From Bacillota bacterium (GTDB lineage: Bacteria > Bacillota > Clostridia > Peptostreptococcales > Anaerovoracaceae), in NCBI GenBank assembly GCA_017619905.1, contig JAFZRK010000063.1, positions 1-6,662 of the forward strand: a stretch of 6,662 nt of DNA, in the 5' to 3' direction. A program made the translations under genes and the position numbers. Positions 1 through 5,898 of this stretch are shown here, one piece after another; positions within the stretch are counted from its first letter, which is position 1; each line of letters starts with the position of its first letter. The notes beneath the pieces were generated by a model. It saw only the letters and a list, made by a program, of their open reading frames with translations, did not search any database and had not been told where the DNA came from.

Positions 1-962
1 ACAAGGTGTTCGACGTCAACAACGCCGCGGACCTTACCATCATGGAAGAAGGAACGGAGTTCCTCCACAGACTGCAGAACGGCGGCACCCTGCCCCTGTT
101 CACATCCTGCAGCCCCGGATGGATCAGGTTCCTCGAGCAGGACTTCCCGGAATTCATTCCGAACGTATCGTCCTGCAAGAGCCCGCAGCAGATGTTCGGC
201 TCCATGGTAAAGACCTACTACGCGGAAAAAGAAGGCATAGATCCCAAGGACATCGTGGTAGTCTGCATAATGCCCTGCACCGCCAAGAAGTACGAGTGCA
301 AGCGCGAAGAGCAGCGTCTGCCCAACGGCTGCATGCCCGTCGACATCTCCATCACCACAAGAGAGCTCGGCCGCATGATCGAGAAGGCCGGCATAATGTT
401 CACATCGCTTAAGGACGAAGAGTGCGACCCGCTGCTGGGCATGGCTACCGGCGCAGGCGTCATCTTCGGAGCCACCGGCGGCGTCATGGAAGCTGCCCTC
501 AGAACTGTCGTAGCCGTTGTCACCGGCAGCGAGATGGGACCGCTGGAGTTCAAGGAAGTCCGCGGCACCAAGGACATAAAGGAGGCCAGCTACGAACTGC
601 CCGGCAAGACCGTAAGAGTATGCGTCACTTCCGGCGTCCACAACATCAAGAAGGTGCTCAAAGGCATCAAGAGCGGCGAGCTCCAGTACGATTTCGTGGA
701 GTTCATGTGCTGCCCTGGCGGCTGTGTGAACGGCGGCGGCCAGCCCTACCAGCCGGCGGACGTCCGCGGACACGCGGATCTTAAGGCACTGCGCGCCAAG
801 GCCCTGTACAAGCAGGACGAGAAGATGCCGCTCAGAAAGTCCCACGAGAACCCGACAATAAAGGAACTCTACGACACCTACCTGGGCGAGCCCGGAAGCC
901 ACAAGGCCCACGAACTGCTGCACACCACCTACATTGCGCAGAAACGCTTCAGGACCGAGTAG
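1..962 (+). CDS. [FeFe]-hydrogenase catalytic subunit (HydA/HndD type), 3' part
   Basis: This is the C-terminal part of an iron-only hydrogenase, which interconverts 2H+ + 2e- and H2 in the cytoplasm, often within NAD(P)-linked electron-bifurcating HydABC/HndABCD complexes. The reading frame is open at the window edge (first whole codon at 3), so the N-terminal iron-sulfur domains and the true start lie upstream; the GTG at 6 is not a start. All three H-cluster motifs are visible: L1 TSCSPGW (102-122), L2 MPCTAKKYE (270-296) and L3 beginning EFMCCPGGC (699-725) followed by VNGGGQP. The ITTRELGRMI and GVIFGATGGVMEAALR blocks lie between L2 and L3. The C-terminal small-subunit-like domain follows (QDEKMPLRKSHENP, then AHELLHTTY). 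L1 has Ser where many enzymes have a second Cys, and L3 has Cys where Ala is usual (see findings). The gene ends with TAG and is followed by a terminator, so it is the last gene of its unit. The family call is very secure; the exact partner (NAD, NADP or ferredoxin) is inferred only. Confidence 0.96.
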   Translation, partial: KVFDVNNAADLTIMEEGTEFLHRLQNGGTLPLFTSCSPGWIRFLEQDFPEFIPNVSSCKSPQQMFGSMVKTYYAEKEGIDPKDIVVVCIMPCTAKKYECKREEQRLPNGCMPVDISITTRELGRMIEKAGIMFTSLKDEECDPLLGMATGAGVIFGATGGVMEAALRTVVAVVTGSEMGPLEFKEVRGTKDIKEASYELPGKTVRVCVTSGVHNIKKVLKGIKSGELQYDFVEFMCCPGGCVNGGGQPYQPADVRGHADLKALRAKALYKQDEKMPLRKSHENPTIKELYDTYLGEPGSHKAHELLHTTYIAQKRFRTE

Positions 963-1002
963 CATCCGCATATGGTACTCCGGTACCGGAACGTAACTTA
1001 AA

Positions 1003-1046
1003 AGGGTTTCCGGCAGCGTCCGTCGCTCGCCGGAAGCCCTGTTTTA
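1003..1046 (+). terminator. Rho-independent terminator after the hydrogenase gene
   Basis: A 12-bp stem (1003-1014 with 1029-1040, one G-U pair) encloses a 14-nt loop that can pair further (AGCG with CGCT). It is preceded by an A-rich stretch and followed by GTTTTA. It lies 40 nt after the hydrogenase stop, so it should end that transcript before the lipase gene. Confidence 0.85.
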
Positions 1047-1067
1047 TAAATCAGACAGTTTCAGAAA

Positions 1068-1073
1068 GGGAGG
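1068..1073 (+). promoter_or_regulatory. Ribosome binding site fixing the TTG start of the lipase-like gene
   Basis: GGGAGG lies 7 nt before TTG 1081. No ATG or GTG in this frame has a comparable SD nearby, and the N-terminal residues continue without a break from the TTG, so the TTG start is well supported. Confidence 0.8.
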
Positions 1074-1080
1074 ATCTTCC

Positions 1081-1860
1081 TTGGGTTATTACCGGCTGCC
1101 TTTCGAACAGTATTTCATCAATACCAGCGAGGACTTCAATCACAAAGGTACTGTTACCTACCCCATTAATTACACCGCGGTGGAATACAGCACCACTGCC
1201 TTGGAGCGCCTGCTGGGCATAGGACATGAAGTCAACTACGAGATACACTTCGAAGAAGAACGCAATGTGATACAGCTGAATTTCCAGCGCACGGTCGGCT
1301 TTTCTGACTGGGTGGCCAATGTCGGCGAATTTGCTGTAAAGTACTACGATTCCATCAAGTTCGAGGACCAGCAGCTGCAGCTCCGCGTGCACCGCGGCTG
1401 GGGAGACATGTACCTTACCATAAAGCGCGAGATCCGCAAACAGTGGTACCTTATGCACCAGGATCATCCCGACGCCGAGACGGAGATCATCGGATGGTCC
1501 CTCGGTTCGGGACAGGCCATCCTGTGCGCACAGGACCTGAGCTTCAACTACGGGATAAAGCCGCACCTCTTTACCTTCGGCAGCGTGCGTCCTTTCAAAT
1601 GCGTGCGCGAGAACGCCGATCTCATGAAGAGATACCTCGCCTCCCTTTGCAGCGAGTGCTGGAACTTTGCGGACGTCAACGACATCATCACTTACATGCC
1701 GCCTTTCCGCGGATTCGAGATGATAAACCGGGTGAATGTAGGCACCGGATTCAGGCGCAGCATCTTCCGTTTAGTGAATCCCTGGCGTTACCATACGGGT
1801 TACGATGACCCCGCTCAGTACACCGGCTTTACGGATGACTCTTCCCGGAACGAGATCTGA
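1081..1860 (+). CDS. Class 3 lipase-like alpha/beta hydrolase
   Basis: A 259-residue serine hydrolase of the fungal lipase-like (class 3) type, predicted to cleave carboxylic esters such as acylglycerols; the natural substrate is unknown. The nucleophile elbow is GWSLGSG with Ser140. Ahead of it is the VHRGWGDMY segment, which matches the conserved strand-and-helix before the elbow in this family. LFTFGSVRPF after it matches the usual FG.PR strand. The likely triad is completed by Asp201 (DVNDIITYMPP; Asp198 is an alternative) and His238 (RYHTGY). There is no signal peptide or membrane segment, so the protein should be cytoplasmic, unlike most secreted lipases. The start is TTG with GGGAGG 7 nt upstream. 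It stands alone between two terminators, and no convincing promoter was seen (only a TATAAA within the upstream terminator tail). The alpha/beta hydrolase fold is fairly certain; lipase activity itself is inferred from family motifs. Confidence 0.82.
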   Translation: MGYYRLPFEQYFINTSEDFNHKGTVTYPINYTAVEYSTTALERLLGIGHEVNYEIHFEEERNVIQLNFQRTVGFSDWVANVGEFAVKYYDSIKFEDQQLQLRVHRGWGDMYLTIKREIRKQWYLMHQDHPDAETEIIGWSLGSGQAILCAQDLSFNYGIKPHLFTFGSVRPFKCVRENADLMKRYLASLCSECWNFADVNDIITYMPPFRGFEMINRVNVGTGFRRSIFRLVNPWRYHTGYDDPAQYTGFTDDSSRNEI

Positions 1861-1906
1861 ATATCCACTCAGCAGGAAAACTCACGAGCGCTCAGACCAA
1901 TACAAT

Positions 1907-1941
1907 AAAACTCCCGCACCGGAAATGATGCGGGAGTTTTT
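1907..1941. terminator. Bidirectional Rho-independent terminator between convergent genes
   Basis: A perfect 12-bp inverted repeat (AAAACTCCCGCA at 1907-1918 with TGCGGGAGTTTT at 1929-1940) encloses a 10-nt loop. The stem ends in A/T on both sides, so a T-tract follows the GC-rich hairpin on either strand (TTTTT on plus, TTTT on minus). It sits 46 nt after the lipase stop and 40 nt after the gap stop, so it can serve both genes. Confidence 0.92.
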
Positions 1942-1980
1942 GAATGCTTTACTCAGAGGCCCATTAGGACCGTTCTCTGC

Positions 1981-2988
1981 TTATCCCTTTACCTTCGCGA
2001 TGTGCGCAAGCAGACGGAGCATGTTGCAGGTGAAGCCGTACTCGTTGTCGTACCACGCGATCAGCTTCATGAAGTGACCGTTCAGAGCGATGCCTGCCTG
2101 GGCGTCGAATACGCTGGCGTTGGTCTCGCCGATGATGTCGGTGGAAACGATGGGCTGATCCTCGTAGCGCATTACGCCCTTCAGCTCGCCTTCGCAGGCT
2201 TCCTTAACGGCCGCGCATACTTCCTCGTAAGTGGTCTCCTTGGCCAGGCTTACGGTAAGGTCTACTACGGATCCGTCCGGGGACGGGATACGCATGGACA
2301 TTCCGGTTAGCTTGCCCTGCAGGGACGGGATTACCTTGCCCACAGCCTTGGCTGCGCCGGTGGTGGACGGGATTATGTTGTCGTAGCAGGTACGGCCCAG
2401 ACGGAAGTTCTTCTTGGAGTAGTCGTCCACTACGAACTGGGTGGCGGTAGCCGCGTGTACGGTGGTCATGAGTCCTTCGACTATGCCGAACTTATCGTTG
2501 AGCACCTTTGCCAGAGGAGCAAGACAGTTGGTGGTGCAGGACGCGGCGGAAGCGGTGGAGAGCTTCGGGTCGAAGGTCTCGTGGTTTACGCCGTATACGA
2601 ACATCGGTGTCTTGTCCTTTGCGGGAGCGCTCATGAGAACGAACTTGGCGCCGGCGGCCAGATGCGGCTGAACGCTTTCTTCTGTAAGGAAAGCGCCTGT
2701 GCAGTCGACTACGTACTCAGCTCCGAGCTTGCCCCATCCGAGGTTTGCGGGGTTGCGGTCGTTGAGCAGCGGAATGGCCTTGCCGTTTATGATGAGATGG
2801 TTCTCGTCATAATCCACGGTGCCTTCCCACTTGCCGTGGACCGTGTCATACATGAAATAATAGGCCAGCATCTCGGGGGTCTTGTCCGGCGCGTTGATGG
2901 CGACTATGTCCATGTCTCCCCTGCGGGTAGCTTCGCGCGCTGTAAGACGGCCGATGCGTCCGAATCCGTTGATTCCGATCTTGATCAT
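1981..2988 (-). CDS. gap: Glyceraldehyde-3-phosphate dehydrogenase, type I
   Basis: A full-length 335-residue glycolytic enzyme that oxidises glyceraldehyde-3-phosphate to 1,3-bisphosphoglycerate with a nicotinamide cofactor, acting as a cytoplasmic tetramer. The Rossmann motif GINGFGRIGR is at residues 5-14. The catalytic motif ASCTTNC carries the nucleophile Cys151, and His178 (TTVHAATATQ) is the general base. RIPSPDGSVVDLTV and the near-terminal WYDNEYGF motif complete the catalytic domain. ATG 2988 has AGGAGG (3002-2997) 8 nt upstream. At the cofactor-selecting position after the second strand, where NAD-specific enzymes have Asp in an ND pair, this protein has Ala33 (AINAPDK), so NADP use or dual specificity is possible. 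The gene follows the pseudouridine synthase by 45 nt, and a candidate promoter overlaps the end of that gene. There is no pgk or tpi next to it in this window; the downstream neighbour is convergent. Confidence 0.97.
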   Translation of the reverse strand: MIKIGINGFGRIGRLTAREATRRGDMDIVAINAPDKTPEMLAYYFMYDTVHGKWEGTVDYDENHLIINGKAIPLLNDRNPANLGWGKLGAEYVVDCTGAFLTEESVQPHLAAGAKFVLMSAPAKDKTPMFVYGVNHETFDPKLSTASAASCTTNCLAPLAKVLNDKFGIVEGLMTTVHAATATQFVVDDYSKKNFRLGRTCYDNIIPSTTGAAKAVGKVIPSLQGKLTGMSMRIPSPDGSVVDLTVSLAKETTYEEVCAAVKEACEGELKGVMRYEDQPIVSTDIIGETNASVFDAQAGIALNGHFMKLIAWYDNEYGFTCNMLRLLAHIAKVKG

Positions 2989-2996
2989 TAGTATAT

Positions 2997-3002
2997 CCTC
3001 CT
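2997..3002 (-). promoter_or_regulatory. Strong ribosome binding site of gap
   Basis: A perfect AGGAGG on the minus strand lies 8 nt before ATG 2988. It fixes the GAPDH start and is consistent with high expression. Confidence 0.85.
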
Positions 3003-3030
3003 GTTTAAAATAACATTATTTGCTAATCTG

Positions 3031-3059
3031 ATTTTACTCTGTTTTGCCTTGTTCTACAA
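3031..3059 (-). promoter_or_regulatory. Candidate gap promoter overlapping the end of the upstream gene
   Basis: On the minus strand, TTGTAG (3059-3054), a 17-nt spacer and TAAAAT (3036-3031) form a weak -35 and a good -10 box. The spacer falls in the last codons of the pseudouridine synthase gene, and the -10 overlaps its stop codon. It would give a leader of about 35 nt for gap. The -35 matches the consensus only at TTG, so gap may instead be read mainly from the upstream promoter. Confidence 0.35.
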
Positions 3060-3993
3060 GCATTTTCCGAAGCAAAGACAGGCAATCGAGCATGTCCTCC
3101 GGAGGCTTGGCGGAAACGCTGACCGTATGTCCGTCGGCCGGATGCGCGAACGACAGAGCTCCGGCGTGCAGAGCCTGCCTGGGCATCCACTCCGGATCCT
3201 CCGCGTATCCGTACAGCTGCGCGTAGAGCTCGTCCCCCACCAGCGGATGGCCGATGTGAGTCATGTGCACCCTTATCTGATGCGTCCTTCCGGTGTCCAG
3301 CTTAAGTTCCACGAGACTGTAGCCCTGCAGCTGCCCGGTATCCTTCAGATCGAAGGTATCCAGCGTCCTGTAGTGCGTAACGGACGGATACCCGTCCGGC
3401 GACACCATGCGTCTGGCCTTGTGGCTCGGATCCTTCAGTATCGGCTGGTCGATCGTACCGGAGGGTTCCGTAATGCCGTGCACTATCGCCGTGTAGATCT
3501 TGTCCAACCTGTCCGCAGCCATCTCATTAGATAAGAAGTCCTGGCAGCGTGCGTTCTTAGCTACGATCAGCAGCCCGGAAGTGTTCATGTCCAGACGGTT
3601 GACGAACCTGGGTTTGAAGACCTCCCCCGTCTGCTGCATGCGGAATGCCAGAGCGTTGGCAAGAGTTCCGTCCGGGAAATTGTGCGTAGGATGCACTATA
3701 AGACCCGCCTGCTTGTTGACTATCAGCAGGTCCGCGTCCTCATAAACGACGTCCAGCGGAATGTCCTGCGGCTCGAAATAGCTGGTCTCCTCCGGATAAC
3801 GGACGCTTACCACGTCCCCGGGCTTTACTCTGTGCCTTACTCCGCACCTTTCGCCGTTGAGCATTATGCCCCCCAGCGGCTTTATCTTCTTGAGCAGATG
3901 CGAGCTCAGTTTAAGGCGCAGGCGCAGTATCTCCTTAACCAGCAGACCGTCGTCTTCCGCTTTGCATTTGTAAGCAATATCGGCGTTTTCCAT
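3034..3993 (-). CDS. RluA/RluD-family 23S rRNA or tRNA pseudouridine synthase
   Basis: A 319-residue enzyme that isomerises uridine to pseudouridine in structured RNA. An N-terminal S4-like RNA-binding region (about residues 17-66, including SSHLLKKIKPLGGIMLNGE and the HRVKPGDVV turn) precedes the catalytic domain. The catalytic motif RLDMNTSGLLIVAK contains the essential Asp135. Downstream are the ITEPSGTIDQPI segment and the family signature TGRTHQIRVHMTHIGHPLVG. Length and domain order match RluD/YlyB-like proteins, but the precise target uridines cannot be told from sequence, so no symbol is given. The start at ATG 3993 has no SD: the preceding bases are a T/A-rich run, and an extended -10 promoter lies only about 8 nt upstream, which suggests a leaderless transcript. 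The next Met is residue 44, inside the S4-like region, so a later start is unlikely. It probably forms a short unit with gap. Confidence 0.95.
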   Translation of the reverse strand: MENADIAYKCKAEDDGLLVKEILRLRLKLSSHLLKKIKPLGGIMLNGERCGVRHRVKPGDVVSVRYPEETSYFEPQDIPLDVVYEDADLLIVNKQAGLIVHPTHNFPDGTLANALAFRMQQTGEVFKPRFVNRLDMNTSGLLIVAKNARCQDFLSNEMAADRLDKIYTAIVHGITEPSGTIDQPILKDPSHKARRMVSPDGYPSVTHYRTLDTFDLKDTGQLQGYSLVELKLDTGRTHQIRVHMTHIGHPLVGDELYAQLYGYAEDPEWMPRQALHAGALSFAHPADGHTVSVSAKPPEDMLDCLSLLRKMLVEQGKTE

Positions 3994-4001
3994 TTGTTAA
4001 A

Positions 4002-4031
4002 AGTATAGCACTTTTGTTAGAAATATGACAG
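4002..4031 (-). promoter_or_regulatory. Extended -10 promoter of the pseudouridine synthase gene
   Basis: Minus strand: -35-like CTGTCA (4031-4026), an 18-nt spacer, and -10 TATACT (4007-4002) preceded by TGC, which makes an extended -10. Counting 7 nt from the -10 places transcription start at A3995 or A3994, one or two bases before the ATG at 3993, so the mRNA is predicted to be leaderless or nearly so. Confidence 0.65.
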
Positions 4032-4036
4032 ACGGG

Positions 4037-4063
4037 AATGCCGTTTTAATATGGCAGGGCATT
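4037..4063. promoter_or_regulatory. Imperfect dyad between the divergent promoters, possible operator
   Basis: Two nested inverted repeats share one arm: AATGCC (4037-4042) with GGCATT (4058-4063), and TGCC (4039-4042) with GGCA (4053-4056), the latter around an AT-rich centre. The right half covers the -35 region of the oad promoter, and the left half lies just behind the -35 of the divergent gene. The position suits a regulator site, but the repeats are short and no known operator consensus is recognised. Confidence 0.3.
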
Positions 4064-4080
4064 AATAAATATGTTATAAT
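4051..4080 (+). promoter_or_regulatory. Extended -10 promoter of the oad operon
   Basis: A consensus TATAAT (4075-4080) is preceded by TGT, giving a TGn extended -10. An 18-nt spacer separates it from ATGGCA (4051-4056), a partial match to TTGACA. Transcription should start near A4087, giving a leader of about 38 nt to the preferred start at 4125. Confidence 0.75.
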
Positions 4081-4113
4081 TTCATAAAATGATTTATAGT
4101 TTTTGCAAAAAAC

Positions 4114-4118
4114 GAGGT
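4114..4118 (+). promoter_or_regulatory. Ribosome binding site deciding the oadA start
   Basis: GAGGT lies 6 nt before ATG 4125. The in-frame ATG at 4089 has no SD and would fall about two bases after the predicted transcription start. The family N-terminus (TETVLRDANQS) begins right after the 4125 Met, so 4125 is preferred. Confidence 0.75.
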
Positions 4119-4124
4119 AAGCTA

Positions 4125-5504
4125 ATGATTCGATTCACTGAAACTGTATTGCGTGACGCCAACCAGTCGCTCATCGCGACCCGCCTGCCTTACGAGAAGT
4201 TCGAGCCCATCCTCTCCGAAATGGATAAGGCCGGATACTATTCCTGCGAGGTCTGGGGCGGGGCAACATTCGACGTCTGCCTCAGGTTCCTCAACGAGGA
4301 TCCGTGGGAAAGACTCAGAAAGATCCGCGCTGCAATGCCCAACACCAAGCTGCAGATGCTCCTGCGCGGCCAGAACATCCTCGGATACGCACACTATCCT
4401 GATGACATCGTCCGCCGCTTCGTAAGAGCATCCGTGGAGAACGGCATAGACATCATCAGGATCTTCGACGCGCTCAACGACGTCGACAACCTTAAGGTCG
4501 CCATCGAAGAGACCGTAAAGTCCGGAGCCATGGCTTCCGGCGCCATCTCCTACACCATCAGCCCCGTCCACACTCTGGACAACTACGTAAAGCTGGTAAA
4601 GGAAATGGCAAGCATGGGCGTCGGCTCCATATGCATCAAGGATATGGCCGGCCTGCTCACCCCCAAGAACGCGTATGATCTCGTATCCGCCATCAAGGAT
4701 GCCGTGGATCTGCCGGTAGTAATGCACACACACTGCACCACCGGTCTTGCGTTCATGACTTACCTCAAGGGCGTGGAAGCCGGAGCGGACGTCATAGACA
4801 CCGCAATCTCCCCGTTCTCCGGCGGAACTTCCCAGCCCGCAACGGAAACGCTCTCGTTCGCGCTCAGAGAGTTCGGATACGACACCGGACTCAACAAGGA
4901 GTCGCTGCACAAGATCGCGGCTTACTTCAAGCCGATCAGAGCGGAATTCCTGGAGAAAGGAACTCTCAATCCCATCTCCCTCACCACAGACACCGAATGC
5001 CTGCAGTACCAGATCCCGGGCGGAATGCTCTCCAACCTGCTCAGCCAGCTGAAGATGCTCAACGCCTCCGATAAGTTCGAGGAAGCACTCAAGGAGACCC
5101 CGAAGGTCCGCGAGGACATGGGCTTCCCGCCGCTCGTAACTCCCACCAGCCAGCTCGTAGGAAACATGGCTGTTCAGAACGTGCTCGCAGGCGAAAGATA
5201 CAAGAACGTAAGCTCCGAGATAAAGGCATACTGCCGCGGAGAATACGGCAAGACCCCGGCTCCCATCAACGAGGAAGTCAGGAAGAAGATCCTCGGCGAC
5301 GTAAAGCCCATCGAGGGCCGCTACGCCGAGACGCTCCCCACCGACACCTTCGAGAAGGCGCAGGAGAGGCTCGGCGAACTCGCCAAGACCGACGAAGACG
5401 TGCTCAGCTACATCGCTTTCCCGTCCGTAGCGGAAAAGTTCCTCGAAGAACGCAAGGCCAGAGAAGAGAACATCTGCACGTTCAGCATTGAGGAGGTCAA
5501 GTAA
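4125..5504 (+). CDS. oadA: Oxaloacetate decarboxylase alpha subunit, carboxyltransferase part without biotin domain
   Basis: A 459-residue carboxyltransferase that moves the carboxyl group of oxaloacetate to biotin, leaving pyruvate; cytoplasmic, docked to the membrane pump subunits. It starts with TETVLRDANQSLIATRL, typical of the HMGL-like TIM barrel shared by OadA, pyruvate carboxylase and transcarboxylase 5S. Metal and active-site residues line up with the family: Asp11 (LRDANQS), Lys172 (IKDMAG), His201 and His203 (HTHCTTG). SPFSGGTSQPATE and the helical conserved carboxylase domain follow. The protein ends where single-chain OadA proteins continue into a linker and biotinyl domain; here that domain is a separate gene two places downstream. 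The 5S subunit of methylmalonyl-CoA transcarboxylase is the main alternative, but the adjacent oadG and oadB types favour the Na+ pump. Its stop overlaps the next start (TAATG). A 12-residue longer form from ATG 4089 is possible but less likely. Confidence 0.92.
   Translation: MIRFTETVLRDANQSLIATRLPYEKFEPILSEMDKAGYYSCEVWGGATFDVCLRFLNEDPWERLRKIRAAMPNTKLQMLLRGQNILGYAHYPDDIVRRFVRASVENGIDIIRIFDALNDVDNLKVAIEETVKSGAMASGAISYTISPVHTLDNYVKLVKEMASMGVGSICIKDMAGLLTPKNAYDLVSAIKDAVDLPVVMHTHCTTGLAFMTYLKGVEAGADVIDTAISPFSGGTSQPATETLSFALREFGYDTGLNKESLHKIAAYFKPIRAEFLEKGTLNPISLTTDTECLQYQIPGGMLSNLLSQLKMLNASDKFEEALKETPKVREDMGFPPLVTPTSQLVGNMAVQNVLAGERYKNVSSEIKAYCRGEYGKTPAPINEEVRKKILGDVKPIEGRYAETLPTDTFEKAQERLGELAKTDEDVLSYIAFPSVAEKFLEERKAREENICTFSIEEVK
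5491..5496 (+). promoter_or_regulatory. Ribosome binding site of oadG inside the end of oadA
   Basis: A perfect AGGAGG encoded within the last codons of oadA lies 7 nt before ATG 5504. It supports translational coupling with the 1-nt TAATG overlap. Confidence 0.8.
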
Positions 5505-5893
5505 TGGAAGTAACAACCACTGGTCCCGCTCAGGCGGTCAATACCCTTACCTTCGGTGACGGCGTCCTGTACGCCATCCTGGGAATGCTGGTAGTGTTCT
5601 TCGCTCTGGTGCTGATAATGCTGATCATCAAGATCCTCGTCAAGGCGACAGACAAGAGCGCTGCCAAGAAAGCGCAGACAGAGGCAGCTGCTGCGACGGC
5701 CCCCGCTGAAGAAGCGCCTGCCGAGCCCGCTCCCGTAAAGAAGGAAGGCCCGGCTCCCGGAACCGCAGGAGACATAAAGCTCTACAACACCGATCCTAAG
5801 GATGCGGCAATGATCATGGCAATAGTTGCGGACGCCCTCGGCAAGCCGCTCAACGAACTCAGGTTTAAGTCGATAAGGGAAATAAAGGAATGA
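5504..5893 (+). CDS. oadG: Oxaloacetate decarboxylase gamma chain (OadG / MmdD-like small membrane subunit)
   Basis: A 129-residue single-span membrane protein thought to hold the carboxyltransferase, biotin carrier and pump subunits together. A short polar N-terminus is followed by one strong transmembrane helix at about residues 21-46 (LYAILGMLVVFFALVLIMLI). Then come basic residues (KATDKSAAKK), an Ala/Pro/Glu-rich linker (about 56-87), and a conserved C-terminal segment (DPKDAAMIMAIVADALGK, then RFKSIREIKE) that resembles the end of OAD_gamma proteins. The layout matches both OadG and the delta subunit of methylmalonyl-CoA decarboxylase, which belong to the same family. It starts at ATG 5504, overlapping the oadA stop by one base, and its TGA overlaps an ATG of the next gene. 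Sequence conservation in this family is low, so the call rests on topology, C-terminal motif and position. Confidence 0.85.
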   Translation: MEVTTTGPAQAVNTLTFGDGVLYAILGMLVVFFALVLIMLIIKILVKATDKSAAKKAQTEAAAATAPAEEAPAEPAPVKKEGPAPGTAGDIKLYNTDPKDAAMIMAIVADALGKPLNELRFKSIREIKE

Positions 5894-5898
5894 ACATC

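Noticed and set aside
6..8. GTG at 6 as the start of the hydrogenase gene
   Set aside because: The frame is open to the left edge, and the protein begins in the middle of the H-cluster domain at a conserved VFD.N.AADLTIMEEG segment, so the gene continues upstream.
974..990. Palindrome TCCGGTACCGGA and small hairpin after the hydrogenase gene
   Set aside because: Short, without a T-tract, and directly followed by a much better terminator; no known binding site recognised.
1045..1050. TATAAA as a -10 box for the lipase-like gene
   Set aside because: It lies in the T-rich tail of the upstream terminator and no -35 is found at 16-18 nt, so it is too weak to call as a promoter.
4030..4047. Small hairpin followed by TTTT between the divergent promoters, as a terminator
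   Set aside because: The stem is only about 6 bp including a G-U pair, and it lies upstream of both transcripts where nothing needs terminating.
4122..5516. Long minus-strand open frame of 464 codons antisense to oadA
   Set aside because: It is codon-aligned with oadA and stays open because oadA avoids the TTA, CTA and TCA codons, which would read as stops on the other strand. It has no recognisable domain and oadA is a certain gene. The same effect explains open frames opposite the lipase (1051-1566), gap (2455-2991) and the biotin carrier (5917-6324).
5890..5892. ATG 5890 as the biotin carrier start (ATGA overlap with oadG)
   Set aside because: The SD would directly abut this ATG. ATG 5899 has normal spacing and the typical family N-terminus, though the longer form is not excluded.
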